64,000 nt of DNA, from assembly GCF_023277745.1 (NCBI RefSeq), contig NZ_CP086322.1, forward strand, positions 5,766,001 through 5,830,000, given 5' to 3'. The translations under genes and the position numbers were made by a program. This document shows positions 7,593-16,540 of this stretch, one piece after another. Each line of letters opens with the position of its first letter. The stretch's first letter is position 1. Source of the stretch: Streptomyces halobius. Lineage in GTDB: Bacteria > Actinomycetota > Actinomycetes > Streptomycetales > Streptomycetaceae. The notes beneath the pieces were generated by a model. The model ran no database searches, was not told the origin of the DNA, and saw only the letters and a program-made list of their open reading frames with translations.

Positions 7593-8021
7593 ATGCCCGG
7601 CCCCGTGCCTAAACGGTCGGACCAGCGCCGGAGGCGCAACGAGTCGGACGGCCCGGCCTTGGTGAAGGCGGAGGCCGGTAAGGCCCCGACGATCCCTCGG
7701 GCGTCCGGTGACTGGCACCCGATCGCGAAGCGCTGGTTTCAGAGTCTGAAGGACTCCGGCCAGGCGCAGTTCTACGAACAGTCGGATTGGCTCACGGCGG
7801 TGTACGTGGCAGAGGCCATGAGTCGGAACCTGGGCCAGTCCAAGTTCAGTGCTCAGCTCTTCCAGTCGGTCATGTCCGCGATGACGGACCTACTGACCAC
7901 GGAGGGCGCCCGGCGGCGGGCCCGGGTGGAGTTGGAGCGGGAGGCCGGCGGGGAGGACCCGGCGGAGGCGGCCCGCGTGACGCTCATGGAGACGTACCGG
8001 AGAGCCGCAGCAGACAGATAG
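7593..8021 (+). CDS. terminase small subunit
   Basis: 142 aa; ATG at 7593 with AGAAGGTGATC upstream. A basic N-terminus (PKRSDQRRRRNE) is followed by WHPIAKRWFQSLKDSGQ and a helical body. This is the pattern of actinophage small terminases that recognise the packaging site and load the large subunit. Position directly before the large terminase supports it. First gene of the rightward late operon. Confidence 0.85.
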   Translation: MPGPVPKRSDQRRRRNESDGPALVKAEAGKAPTIPRASGDWHPIAKRWFQSLKDSGQAQFYEQSDWLTAVYVAEAMSRNLGQSKFSAQLFQSVMSAMTDLLTTEGARRRARVELEREAGGEDPAEAARVTLMETYRRAAADR

Positions 8022-8062
8022 CTGGAGTGGCGTCACTCCTGAACTTGAGGGGAGGTGATGCC

Positions 8063-9698
8063 ATGCCAGCCCAAACGCTTGAACCGGTCCGCACGTGGCC
8101 GGACACCGTGCCGGAACCAACGCGGACCCTGGGGTGGGACGTGCTGTCGTGGACTTCCCGCTGGCTTCTTCAGCCGGACGGCCCCGACGCGGGTACTCCG
8201 TGGCGGTTCACGGATGAACAGGTCCGAATAGTCCTCCGCTGGTTCGAGATCGACGACGCGGGCAACTTCACCCGTCGCCAGGGCACCATCCGGCGCCTGA
8301 AGGGCTGGGGGAAGGACCCGTTCCTGGCGGCTCTGTGCGCCGTGGAGTTCGTCGGCCCGTGCCGTTTCGGCGGATGGCGGGAAGACGGGACGCCGATAGC
8401 GGTTCCGCACCCGGCTCCGTGGGTTCAGGTCTGTGCCGTTTCGAAGGACCAGACCCGCAACACGATGCGCCTGTTCCCGGGCATGTTCTCCCCGAAGCTG
8501 ATCGCCGAGTACGGCATCGACCTGGGTAAGGAGATCATCTACTCCAGCGGGGGCGGGGTGATTGAGGCCGTCACCAGCTCGCCCCGCGCGCTGGAGGGCG
8601 GCCGATTACCGCTCCACCTTCGTGGTGATGAACGAGACCCATCACTGGATCTCTTCTAATGGCGGCCACGAAATGGCCATGACGATTGCCGGTAACGTCG
8701 GCAAAAGCCGTGGTGGCGGCGCCCGCACCATGGAGATCACTAACGCTCCCCTCCCTGGGGAGGACTCCGTGGCGGAACAGACCTGGCACGCCTGGTCGAA
8801 GTTCGCGGAGGGCAAGAGCCGGGATTCCGGCATGTACTACGACTCCGTGGAGTCCCCGCCCGTGGACTTGGCGGACCCGGACGAGCTCCTGGCCGGCATC
8901 CTCGCGGCGCGTGGTGACGCGGACTGGCTGGATGTGGAGTGGATCGTCTCCACGATCTACTCCGGTCACATGCCGCGTTCGCGGTCGCAGCGGATGTTTC
9001 TGAATCAGTTGGTCACGGCAGAGGACCAGTTGATTAGCCCGGAGAACTGGGACGCATGCGCCACGGATGACCGTCTGGTGGACGGTGACGCCGTGACTTT
9101 GGGTTTCGATGGCGGTCGAACCGATGATGCAACTTGCCTTGTAGCGATGCGCGTGCGGGATCGCCTGATCGTTCCCCTGGGCGTGTGGGAGCGGCCCGAC
9201 GGCCCTGCGGGTGATGGCTGGGTGGTTGACCGTCGGGCCGTGGACGGGGCGGTCCGTAACGCCATGGAGCGGTACGACGTGCAGGCGTTCCACGCGGACG
9301 TAGCGCTCTGGGAGAGCTACGTGGATGCGTGGTCGGAGGACTACCGGGACCGCTTGGTTATCAAGGCCAGTCCCCAATCTGCAGTAGGCCGGGACATGCG
9401 CGGCGGCCTCCAGGAGCTGACCTTGGCCAATGAGCGGCTGGTGTCGGCCGTGGAGAACGGCCAGGTGCGACACCTTGGAGAAACGATTTCCCTGGGGCGC
9501 GCGCTGCGGCGGCACGTGCTGAACACCAGGCGTCGACCGAACCGTTATGGCCTGTCCTTCGGCAAGGCGAACCGCGAGTCCGCGCACAAGGTGGACGCGT
9601 ACGCGGCCACGCTGTTGGCCGACTTGGCACGGCATCGACTCATTGAATCCGGCAAGACCCGGCCCGCCGAACGCTCGGGGGCCGTCTTCTTTTTCTAG
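8063..9698 (+). pseudogene. terminase large subunit, frameshifted
   Basis: Motor and nuclease for DNA packaging. ATG at 8063 with GGGGAGGTGATG upstream. The ATPase part has a Walker A-like RRLKGWGKDPF and Walker B/adenine region VVMNETHHW; the nuclease part has TLGFDGGRTDDA and a late HKVDAYAA. The frame changes between EGG and RSTFVVMNE near 8603. Removing seven bases (8603-8609, CGATTAC) restores EGGRSTFVVMNETHHW, the expected sequence. As read, translation ends at 8659 inside the ATPase domain, so packaging should fail unless this is a sequencing error or a +1 shift occurs. Confidence 0.88.
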
Positions 9699-9713
9699 GA
9701 GTGGCGCGGCGTT

Positions 9714-11141
9714 TTGGCAGTAACGAATTCCTCCCCTGTGGAGTTGGCGGAGCTGGGGTTCTCCCGGCTCCGCGCAGACCGTGAGCGGCTGGACCGAATA
9801 GACCGGTACATGCGCGGTGAGCACGACGGGCCGTACATCCCCCGGAGCGCCACGGAGGAGTACAAGCTGCTGGCCAAGCGGGCCATTTCCAATTGGCTGC
9901 CGCTCCTGGTCAAGACCCCGTCCCAGGCGATGGCCGTGGACGGCTACCGCCGGAGCGCCGGCCCGGACGGGGACACGCCGGAGGAGACTCCGGCGGAGTG
10001 GCGGGCCTGGCAGGACAACCGCATGGACGCCCGCCAGACCCCGGTCCACCGGGCCGCGCTCACCTATGGCCAGGCGTTCGCCACGGTCCTACGCGACTCG
10101 GCGGACCCGGCCCGGCCGGTCATCCGGGGCGTGTCCCCGCGTCTGCTGTATGCGTCGTACGAGGACCCGGCGGCCGACGCGCTCCCGCTGTGGGCACTTC
10201 AGGTGGAAACCGTCCCCGACGCGGAGGGCGTGGAGGCGCGGGCGTGGCTGTACGACGCAACCCACGTCTATGACGTCCTGGTGGGCGGGAAGGGCGGCCC
10301 CCAACTCCTGGCGTTTCGTCCCCATGGCATGGGCGTGTGCCCGGTGGTGCGGTTCGCGCCGGACATCGATCTGGAGGGCCGGGTCACGGGCGTTGTAGAG
10401 CCCATGATCCCGATCCAGGACCGGGTCAATCAAACGGTGTTTGACCTCTTGGTGTCCCAGACGTTCGGGTCGTTCAAGGTCCGGACGATCTCCGGTCTGG
10501 CGCCGGAGTTTCGGCGTGATCCGGAGACCGGGGAGATCCTGCACGACGCCGCCGGGCGCCCCCAGGTGATCCCAATTCAGGCGGACGCGAGCCGGTTCTT
10601 GGTGGCGCCCGACGCGGACACCAAGTTCTCTCAGCTAGACGAAACTCCGCTCTCGGGGTTCCTGGACGCTATCGAGCTAGCGACAAAGCACCTGGCCGCG
10701 CTCTCCCAGACCCCGCCCCATTACCTGTTGGGCTCCATGGTCAACCTGAGCGCGGAGGCCCTGGCGGCTGCTGAATCGGCCCTGTCCCGCGCGGTGGACG
10801 AGTACAAGCACTCCATGGGGGAGTCCTGGGAACTGGTGCTGTCCCTGTGCGCCACGGTCGGGGGCGCGGAACCGGACCCCCGGGCCGAAGTCCTCTGGAA
10901 GGACGCGGAGTCGCGATCCCTTGCCCAGACGGTGGACGCCCTGGGCAAGGCAGTGCAGATGCTCAACGTTCCGGCCCGCGCGATGTGGTCGCGCATCCCC
11001 GGCGTCACGGCCCGGGACGTGGAGGAGTGGGCGCAGATCCAGGAAGCCGACGACCCGGGCCTACGCATGGCGGACGCGATGGCGTCGGCCGTCACCCCGC
11101 CACCGGGTACGGGACGCGGGTCTGGTGGCGGCAGTGAGTAG
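9714..11141 (+). CDS. portal protein, SPP1 gp6-like
   Basis: 475 aa; TTG start with GGAG 12 bases upstream. Typical portal start: RADRERLDRIDRYMRGEHDG, then KRAISNWLPLLVKTPSQAMA, and a core IPIQDRVNQTVFDLLVSQTF characteristic of the SPP1 gp6 family. It forms the ring through which DNA enters the head and to which connectors attach. It lies 15 bp after the terminase and overlaps the next gene's start. Confidence 0.92.
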   Translation: MAVTNSSPVELAELGFSRLRADRERLDRIDRYMRGEHDGPYIPRSATEEYKLLAKRAISNWLPLLVKTPSQAMAVDGYRRSAGPDGDTPEETPAEWRAWQDNRMDARQTPVHRAALTYGQAFATVLRDSADPARPVIRGVSPRLLYASYEDPAADALPLWALQVETVPDAEGVEARAWLYDATHVYDVLVGGKGGPQLLAFRPHGMGVCPVVRFAPDIDLEGRVTGVVEPMIPIQDRVNQTVFDLLVSQTFGSFKVRTISGLAPEFRRDPETGEILHDAAGRPQVIPIQADASRFLVAPDADTKFSQLDETPLSGFLDAIELATKHLAALSQTPPHYLLGSMVNLSAEALAAAESALSRAVDEYKHSMGESWELVLSLCATVGGAEPDPRAEVLWKDAESRSLAQTVDALGKAVQMLNVPARAMWSRIPGVTARDVEEWAQIQEADDPGLRMADAMASAVTPPPGTGRGSGGGSE

Positions 11142-12123
11142 AGCAACGGCGGCCCTCCTGGATGAGCACTGGCGGGCCCAAGCCCGGATCGGTGCGGGCG
11201 TCTCCGCCCAGTCCCTGGCTCAGTGGTCGCGCGTGAATCCTCACTCCCTGGAGGAGTCGGGGGCCGCGTGGCTGGCCTGGATGCTGGCACTAATCCGCGG
11301 TGAGCGGCGACGCTCCCGCGATCAAGCGGCGGCGTTCTACCGCCTCTACCGGGCCCTGGAGACCGGTCACACCGTCCCGCCTCTGTCCGGGGAGCACGTG
11401 GGCGAGACCACGACCCTGGGAGAGCTACGGGAGGACTGGGCGGCGCAGACGGACACGATCCGCACGCCGGAGCCGGACGACGGCGAGGAAATCCGGCTGG
11501 ACGGGTTCGACTGGCCCCAGGAGCCGGAGGACGCCCACGACCGCGCGGCCGTGGCGTCCCTGGTCTCCCAAGGACCGGCCAAGCTGCGGCAGGACGTGGC
11601 CCAGGCGGCCACCGAGCAGACGCGCGGCAGGCTGGACGAGGCCGGGTTTCTCCAAGAGCTGGAGGAGGCGTCACAGACAGCGGGGCGTACTTCGGCTGGT
11701 GCGGCTGACCGGGAGGCCCTGCGGGCAGGGCGGGATCTGATCGACCGGGCGTCGAACCAGGACCGACGGGCCGTCGGCTGGGCCCGCGTGACCGACGGCA
11801 ACCCTTGTGCGTTCTGCGCCATGTTGGCCAGTCGGGGCGCGATCTATTCGTCCCAGGCCACGGCGGCCGGCGGAGGGCGGAGGAAGCCCCGCGGATCGGC
11901 TGACGGGCGGGTCCGCGCGAACCGGCGGCCTCTGGTTTCCCGGGAAGACCTGGCCCGGTACCACTACGGCTGTCATTGCCAGACGGTCCCGGTGTTCAGC
12001 AGGAACGACTTCATGACCCCCGATGCCCGGCGGTTCGACCGGGAATGGCGGGAGGTCACGCGCGGCAAGGCGGGCGCGGAGGCGCGTGCGGCCTGGCGGC
12101 GCCACATCGAATCATCACGTTGA
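11134..12123 (+). CDS. VG15/MuF-like minor head protein
   Basis: 329 aa; the GTG at 11134 overlaps the portal stop, so it is probably translationally coupled. The C-terminal region has the signature GWARVTDGNPCAFCAMLASR then HYGCHCQTVPVF: paired cysteines and HxGCxC as in MuF/VG15-type minor capsid proteins, thought to sit near the portal and in some phages to be injected with DNA. The long Glu/Gln/Ala-rich helical N-terminal half fits the same group. Confidence 0.85.
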   Translation: MSRATAALLDEHWRAQARIGAGVSAQSLAQWSRVNPHSLEESGAAWLAWMLALIRGERRRSRDQAAAFYRLYRALETGHTVPPLSGEHVGETTTLGELREDWAAQTDTIRTPEPDDGEEIRLDGFDWPQEPEDAHDRAAVASLVSQGPAKLRQDVAQAATEQTRGRLDEAGFLQELEEASQTAGRTSAGAADREALRAGRDLIDRASNQDRRAVGWARVTDGNPCAFCAMLASRGAIYSSQATAAGGGRRKPRGSADGRVRANRRPLVSREDLARYHYGCHCQTVPVFSRNDFMTPDARRFDREWREVTRGKAGAEARAAWRRHIESSR

Positions 12124-12137
12124 CCGGAGGCCATCAC

Positions 12138-12647
12138 ATGGCGGAGAACCCCACCCCGACCCCGACTGACTCCCAGACGGAACATGTTCCGTCTGACGAC
12201 GGCCAGGAGGCCCAGGTCCCGACGGAGACGCCGGAGGCGGAGGGCCAGGACGACGGCCAGGAGCTGGACGCCGACGCCCTCCGAGCGGAGCTGAAGACCG
12301 CCCGCGAGCAGGCGGCCCGTTACCGGGTAAAGGCGCGGGAGACGGCGGAGGCCCTGAAGGCGGCCAAGACGCCGGAGGAGTACCAGACGGTGGCCGACCG
12401 GGCGGCGGAGCTGGAAACGGAACTCCAGCGGGAGCGCCTGGCCCGCAAGTACAGCCTTCCGGACGCTCTGGCAGCCCGGATCTCCGGCGCGGATGACGAT
12501 GCACGCGAAGCGGACGCCAAGGCGCTGGCGGAGCTGTTCCGCAGCCATGGCGGGGGCGTGGGTCGGGGCGGTTTGGACCCGTCGGCCACGCCGGTCTCCA
12601 GCGATCCGGGAGAACTGGCGGCCAGCATTCCCCGTGCACGCCGGTAA
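12138..12647 (+). CDS. head scaffolding protein
   Basis: 169 aa; ATG with CCGGAGG upstream. An acidic, Thr/Pro/Gln-rich N-terminus is followed by a long coiled coil (about residues 45-115; KTAREQAARYRVKARETAEA) and a small C-terminal tail. Low-complexity helical proteins in this slot, directly before the coat gene, are scaffolds that guide head assembly and leave before DNA entry. Confidence 0.85.
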   Translation: MAENPTPTPTDSQTEHVPSDDGQEAQVPTETPEAEGQDDGQELDADALRAELKTAREQAARYRVKARETAEALKAAKTPEEYQTVADRAAELETELQRERLARKYSLPDALAARISGADDDAREADAKALAELFRSHGGGVGRGGLDPSATPVSSDPGELAASIPRARR

Positions 12648-12665
12648 GGCGACTTAAGCAGAACC

Positions 12666-12704
12666 AAAACCAAGGGCTTTCACTATCCAAGGGCCCTTGG
12701 TTAT
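12666..12704 (+). terminator. hairpin between scaffold and coat genes
   Basis: ACCAAGGGC and GCCCTTGGT form a 9-bp stem with a loop of about 16 nt. Placed just before the coat gene, it may end or process the upstream transcript or raise coat mRNA stability. Confidence 0.55.
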
Positions 12705-12747
12705 GCCGTTGTGCGCTGGCCCGGGGCCCCTGCCCTGAGCGGAGCAC

Positions 12748-13683
12748 ATGGCAAACGCATTTCTGAAGTCGGAGACGATCGCGGCCACGGCCCTGGGCCT
12801 CCTGGAACGAGAGATGGTTCTTTCCAATCTCGTCTGGGCAAACGCGGGTTTCGACTTCACTGGCGCTAAGGCCGACACGGTTACCGTGCGAATACCGGCG
12901 ACCACCACGGCCCGCGAGTACGAGTGGCGCAACGACCGGTCCTCGGACATTGTCCTGGACGAGCTGGCGGAGGACTCCATCACGGTCCAGCTCAACAAGG
13001 ACATTTACAGCGCAGTTGCGGTCACGGACGAGGAACTGACGCTGGATATCAAGGACTTCGGTTCTCAGGTCCTTCAGCCCCAGGTCAACGCCGTGGCCAA
13101 GGCGATTGACACGGGCGTGGCGTCGATGATCGAGGGCGCCAACTACGCCAACACCGGGACGCTGTATACCAATGATCCGTGGGCTGGCATCATCGATGCC
13201 CGCGCGGCCCTGAACAAGGCCAATGTTCCCCAGGAGGGCCGTACCCTCCTGATGGGTGCGGACGTGGAAACCGCGTTCCTGAAGTCCAACCGGATCTCCG
13301 ACGTGTCCAAGTCGGGTTCGGACTCAGCACTCCGCAGCGCGACGGTTGGCCGTCTGGCCGGGTTCGATCTGGTGGTTTCGAACGCCATCGACCCCGGCAA
13401 GGCGTATGCGTTCGTCCCGTCGGCGTTCGTCCTGGCGACCCGGGCCCCGGCCATCCCGGCGGGTGTCACCAGTGGTTCGTCCCAGAGCTACAACGGCCTG
13501 TCCATGCGCTGGATTCGGGACTATGACGCGGCCAAGCTGCGGGACCGTTCCATCCTGAATGTGTACGCGGGGTACAACGTCATGACGGACAAGGTGGGTC
13601 CGTCCAAAAAGCTGGTTCGGGCGGTCAAGCTGAATCTGGCCGACCCTCCGGCGGATGAGCCCTCCCGCGACTCCAGCGCGTAA
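12748..13683 (+). CDS. major capsid protein
   Basis: 311 aa; begins MANAFLKSETIAATALGLLE. It has the layout of an HK97-fold coat protein of the P22/actinophage type: an N-arm, TVTVRIPATTTAREYEW, IDTGVASMIEGANY in the long-helix region, and the C-terminal YAGYNVMTDKVGP segment. No clear protease-type prohead motif is seen, so assembly probably relies on the separate scaffold. The most strongly expressed head gene, with its own leader after the hairpin at 12666. Confidence 0.9.
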   Translation: MANAFLKSETIAATALGLLEREMVLSNLVWANAGFDFTGAKADTVTVRIPATTTAREYEWRNDRSSDIVLDELAEDSITVQLNKDIYSAVAVTDEELTLDIKDFGSQVLQPQVNAVAKAIDTGVASMIEGANYANTGTLYTNDPWAGIIDARAALNKANVPQEGRTLLMGADVETAFLKSNRISDVSKSGSDSALRSATVGRLAGFDLVVSNAIDPGKAYAFVPSAFVLATRAPAIPAGVTSGSSQSYNGLSMRWIRDYDAAKLRDRSILNVYAGYNVMTDKVGPSKKLVRAVKLNLADPPADEPSRDSSA

Positions 13684-13692
13684 GGGGGCCGC

Positions 13693-14064
13693 ATGACTCC
13701 CCTGGCAGACATAGCGGCCCTGGAACAGCGACTGGGGCGGGAGCTGGTCGGGGAGGAGCGGGCGCAGGCGGAGGCGGCGTTGGCGGACGCCTCCGCCACC
13801 GTGCGGGCTTACGGTGACGCCTGGCCTGACCCGGCCAAGGCCCCGGCCGTTGTCGTGGCCGTCGCCCTGGCGGCTGCTGAGCGGCGCGTGAGGAACCCGG
13901 AGGGGTACCGGTCGGAGCTGCAAGGCTCGTACCAGTACCAGCTCCCGGCGTCACTGCCCGTGGGTGCCGGCCTGACCGACGGTGAAGCCCGGTTGATCCG
14001 CGCTGCCGTCGGAGCCTCCGGTGTGTTCGCGGTGCCGGTGGAATCTCTGGGGGGTTCGCTGTGA
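13693..14064 (+). CDS. head-tail connector (adaptor)
   Basis: 123 aa starting MTPLADIAALEQRLGRELVG. Small helical protein with ALADASATVRAYGDAWPDP, as in gp6/gp15-type adaptors that bind under the portal. First of four short, tightly packed connector genes; its stop overlaps the next start (GTGA). Confidence 0.8.
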   Translation: MTPLADIAALEQRLGRELVGEERAQAEAALADASATVRAYGDAWPDPAKAPAVVVAVALAAAERRVRNPEGYRSELQGSYQYQLPASLPVGAGLTDGEARLIRAAVGASGVFAVPVESLGGSL

Positions 14065-14384
14065 GCCTCCTGGACTCCGGCCCGGACCTGGTCACGGTCT
14101 ACCCCACAGTGGAGGTGGACGACGGGTACGGCGGCACCAAGCCGGGCCCCGGCGAGCCGGTGACGCTCCGGGCCCGCGTACTCCCGGCCACGTCCGACGA
14201 GAGCGGGGAGCCGGGATACCTGACCGGTACCGAGTACCGCGTGTACGCCCGCTCCCTCCCGGCTGGGCCCTGGTCCCGCGTGGAGTGGGCCGGGCACGTC
14301 TGGGCCGTGGTCGGGGAGCCCCAGCACTTCGGCGGCTCCCGGCGCCTGGCCCATGACGTGGCAACGATCCGAAAGCGCGGGTGA
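14061..14384 (+). CDS. head-closure/stopper protein
   Basis: 107 aa, beta-rich (DLVTVYPTVEVDDGYGG; TEYRVYARSLPAGPWSRVEW). Position after the adaptor and length match head-closure proteins that seal the portal after packaging. GTG start overlapping the preceding stop. Assigned by position and size. Confidence 0.7.
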   Translation: MSLLDSGPDLVTVYPTVEVDDGYGGTKPGPGEPVTLRARVLPATSDESGEPGYLTGTEYRVYARSLPAGPWSRVEWAGHVWAVVGEPQHFGGSRRLAHDVATIRKRG

Positions 14385-14390
14385 CATGAC

Positions 14391-14672
14391 GTGGCAGAGG
14401 TGAAGCGCAACCTGGACAGCATCGTGGCGCACATGCCCGGAGTCCGAGACGCCGTCGCCGATGAGCTGGAGAGCCGGGCGGACAGGGTGCGGGCCGTGGT
14501 CGAAGCGCACCGCCATACCGGGGCCCTGGCCTCTGGCATGACCGTACGCACCAACCGCACAGACTCCACGGTCACCCTGGAGGACCCGGCGGTGGTGGCC
14601 ATCAACTACGGCCACCTGGCCCCCAACGGGTGCTGGGTGGCGGGCATCCATGCCATAGAGGCCGGCCTATGA
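14391..14672 (+). CDS. HK97 gp10-like/DUF5403-type neck protein
   Basis: 93 aa; GTG at 14391. Contains KRNLDSIVAHMPGVRDAVAD and a TGALASGMTVR/INYGHLAPNG segment like the small gp10-type proteins that join head and tail. Overlaps the next start by ATGA. Function inferred from neighbours. Confidence 0.65.
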   Translation: MAEVKRNLDSIVAHMPGVRDAVADELESRADRVRAVVEAHRHTGALASGMTVRTNRTDSTVTLEDPAVVAINYGHLAPNGCWVAGIHAIEAGL

Positions 14673-15076
14673 GGCCGGTACTCCCCGACGTGGACGCCCT
14701 GGTGGGGGACGCCCTCCGCCACGGCCTGAGTGCCGCCACGGTCCGCGTGGCCTGGCCCGATGACTGGGCCGACCGGCTCCCGCTGGTCGTGGCCCGCCGG
14801 GTGCCCGGAGGCTCCTCCAACCCGCTCGGCATCGACGTGGCGCTGATCGACGTACAGGCAGCGGCCATGGACCGGCGGGAAGCGTCCCGCCTGGCCCGCG
14901 TTGCGCGCGTGGTCCTGGCCGACGCGTGCCGGGGACAGTACCGGGGCACCGACGGCTACTTGAGCCGCTTTGAAGACGTGAGCGGTCCGGCGGAGATCCG
15001 GACCGGCGAACCGACGGCCGGACCGGACCTCTTCCGGTTCCAGGCCACGTACCGCGTGACCGCGCGGCCCATCTGA
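14669..15076 (+). CDS. tail terminator/completion protein
   Basis: 135 aa from ATG at 14669 (overlapping the preceding stop). The alternating alpha/beta pattern (PLVVARRVPGGSSN, IDVALIDVQAAAMDRREA, FRFQATYRVTARPI) and place just before the tail tube gene fit the ring that ends tail growth and docks to the head. Confidence 0.72.
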   Translation: MRPVLPDVDALVGDALRHGLSAATVRVAWPDDWADRLPLVVARRVPGGSSNPLGIDVALIDVQAAAMDRREASRLARVARVVLADACRGQYRGTDGYLSRFEDVSGPAEIRTGEPTAGPDLFRFQATYRVTARPI

Positions 15077-15099
15077 CTTACCCCTGGAGGGCGGCCCCT

Positions 15100-15687
15100 T
15101 TGGCCCTGATTGACGATGCCGCGTTCGTCGCGGCAGGCGGTTACATCTACATCGCAGACCCGGACACGGCCAAGCCGACCGATATCAAGGACCCGCTGGC
15201 ACCGGGGAACGGCTGGGAGTCCATCGGCCACACCAGCCTTGACGACCTGCCCGAGTTCGGCCGTGACGGCGATGACCCGGAGGTCAAGGGCAGTTGGCAG
15301 AATGCCAAGCTCCGCGCCACCACGCCGGACGTGACGTACTCCGTCACCATCAAGTCCATCCAGGCCACGGCCCTGACGTATCAGCTCTATTTCGGTGCGG
15401 GCCCCGCGGCCGTCCAGGCGGACAAGTCATTCCGTATCCCCGCCCAGCCCCGGCCACAGACCAAGGCCCTGTTGGTCGTCCTGGTGGACGGCACCAACTA
15501 CCTGCCCCTGTGGCACCCGCGCGTCTCCCTCCTGGGATCGGACGCCGTGGGCCTGGCGGCGGACAACTTCGTGACGTTCCCGATCAAGGGCACGTTCCTG
15601 GGCTCCAGCCTGATCGGCAACGCCATCGGCGAGTGGGCCCAGATCGAGGCCCCGGCCCCGCCCGACCCGGGCGGCGAGGGCGAGTAA
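15100..15687 (+). CDS. major tail (tube) protein
   Basis: 195 aa; TTG start with GGAGG upstream. Beta-rich with YIYIADPDTAKPTDIKDPLA and WESIGHTSLDDLPEFGRDG, typical of siphovirus tube proteins of actinophages. The acidic, proline-rich tail (APAPPDPGGEGE) is probably surface exposed. Followed by a strong hairpin, which would set its transcript level apart from the tail chaperones. Confidence 0.87.
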   Translation: MALIDDAAFVAAGGYIYIADPDTAKPTDIKDPLAPGNGWESIGHTSLDDLPEFGRDGDDPEVKGSWQNAKLRATTPDVTYSVTIKSIQATALTYQLYFGAGPAAVQADKSFRIPAQPRPQTKALLVVLVDGTNYLPLWHPRVSLLGSDAVGLAADNFVTFPIKGTFLGSSLIGNAIGEWAQIEAPAPPDPGGEGE

Positions 15688-15692
15688 CGCCC

Positions 15693-15729
15693 TCACGTTA
15701 TGTAGAGCGCGGCCTGAGCGCTCCGTGAC
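15693..15729. promoter_or_regulatory. dyad element, copy 2 of 3
   Basis: CTCACGTT, spacer, then GGCCTGAGCGCTCCGTGAC. Almost the same as 4167-4202, and as the reverse complement of 30653-30691. In the gap between the tail tube gene and its hairpin. Confidence 0.45.
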
Positions 15730-15732
15730 CAC

Positions 15733-15765
15733 CCTCCCCGTCCGGACGGTCCCCCGGACGGGAGG
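15733..15765 (+). terminator. hairpin after tail tube gene
   Basis: CCTCCCCGTCCGG pairs with CCGGACGGGAGG (12 bp, one bulged C) around an 8-nt loop. Probably a terminator or mRNA-stabilising end separating the abundant tube transcript from the low-level chaperones. Confidence 0.7.
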
Positions 15766-15812
15766 CCTGCATTCCCAAGGGACCGCACCACCAACGACTT
15801 TGGGGACACACC

Positions 15813-16157
15813 TTGGCACTTTCTTGCGCGGAGATGATGGCGGAGGCTGCGGCGGAGTACGCGGGCCTGGACCTGGAGACACGGGCCGGTAAGACGGTCC
15901 AGCTCCGCAATATCCTCATGCTTCCCGACGAGGGCCTGAAGGCCGCCCGGGTCATCCTCGGCAAGTTCGGCGAGACCGGCGCGGAGGAGCTGGAGGAGCT
16001 GGTCCCGCAGATCCGGGACCTTCTCCTCCTAGTCGCCGACGACCCCGCCGCGCTGAAGACGGAGATGGAGGACTGGCCCCTGGCCGTGTTCGTCCGCACG
16101 GTCGGTGACTGGCAGGAGGAGACCCAGGTGGGGGAAGCTCCGCGCTCGGACAGCTAA
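15813..16157 (+). CDS. tail assembly chaperone, short form
   Basis: 114 aa; TTG start. Short acidic helical protein (LDLETRAGKTVQLRNILMLP; GAEELEELVPQIRDLLLL) between tube and tape-measure genes, the conserved slot for tail chaperones. A slippery run near its end (16130-16136) lets some ribosomes move to -1 and make the longer form. Confidence 0.85.
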   Translation: MALSCAEMMAEAAAEYAGLDLETRAGKTVQLRNILMLPDEGLKAARVILGKFGETGAEELEELVPQIRDLLLLVADDPAALKTEMEDWPLAVFVRTVGDWQEETQVGEAPRSDS

Positions 16158-16537
16158 TCGACCAAGGCCACGGCGGGGCGCTGCGGGCGGACCTCCAACG
16201 GTTCTACGGCCTGGATCTGGCCGACGTGTGGAGAGGCACGCTCACGCCCCGCCGGGCCTGGCAACTGTCTGAGCACCTACCACCGGACTCCGCCCTGGCC
16301 GCATCGTTGGCCGGCGGGCCCGAACACCGGGGGTGGACGGTCCAAACCCACCTCCTGGCCCAGCTCCTGAACGCCGTGCGGTTCGCCGACGCCAACAACG
16401 TCCGCGTCTCCGGCGGACGACTCAAACGGGAGCCGACTCCCGTCAACGTTCCACAGGTCAAGGCGGACAAGCCCAAGCGTGCGCGCCTTGACCTGTCCAC
16501 ACACCCCTTGGCCAAGCCCATTGCACCCAGGGGGTAG
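15813..16537 (+). CDS. tail assembly chaperone, -1 frameshift fusion
   Basis: At G-GGG-GAA (16130-16136) a -1 slip converts ...QVGEAP to ...QVGGSSALGQLIDQGHGG and continues through FYGLDLADVWRGTLTPRRAW to a stop at 16535. The -1 frame is open across the junction and has no good start of its own, and GGSSALG is what related phages encode after the shift. The two forms coat the tape measure during tail assembly. A separate start at 16226 is unlikely. Confidence 0.82.
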
Positions 16538-16540
16538 TTC

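Noticed and set aside
16226..16537. Independent gene starting at GTG 16226
   Set aside because: The frame is open far upstream and continuous with the chaperone after a -1 slip; the GTG has no RBS.
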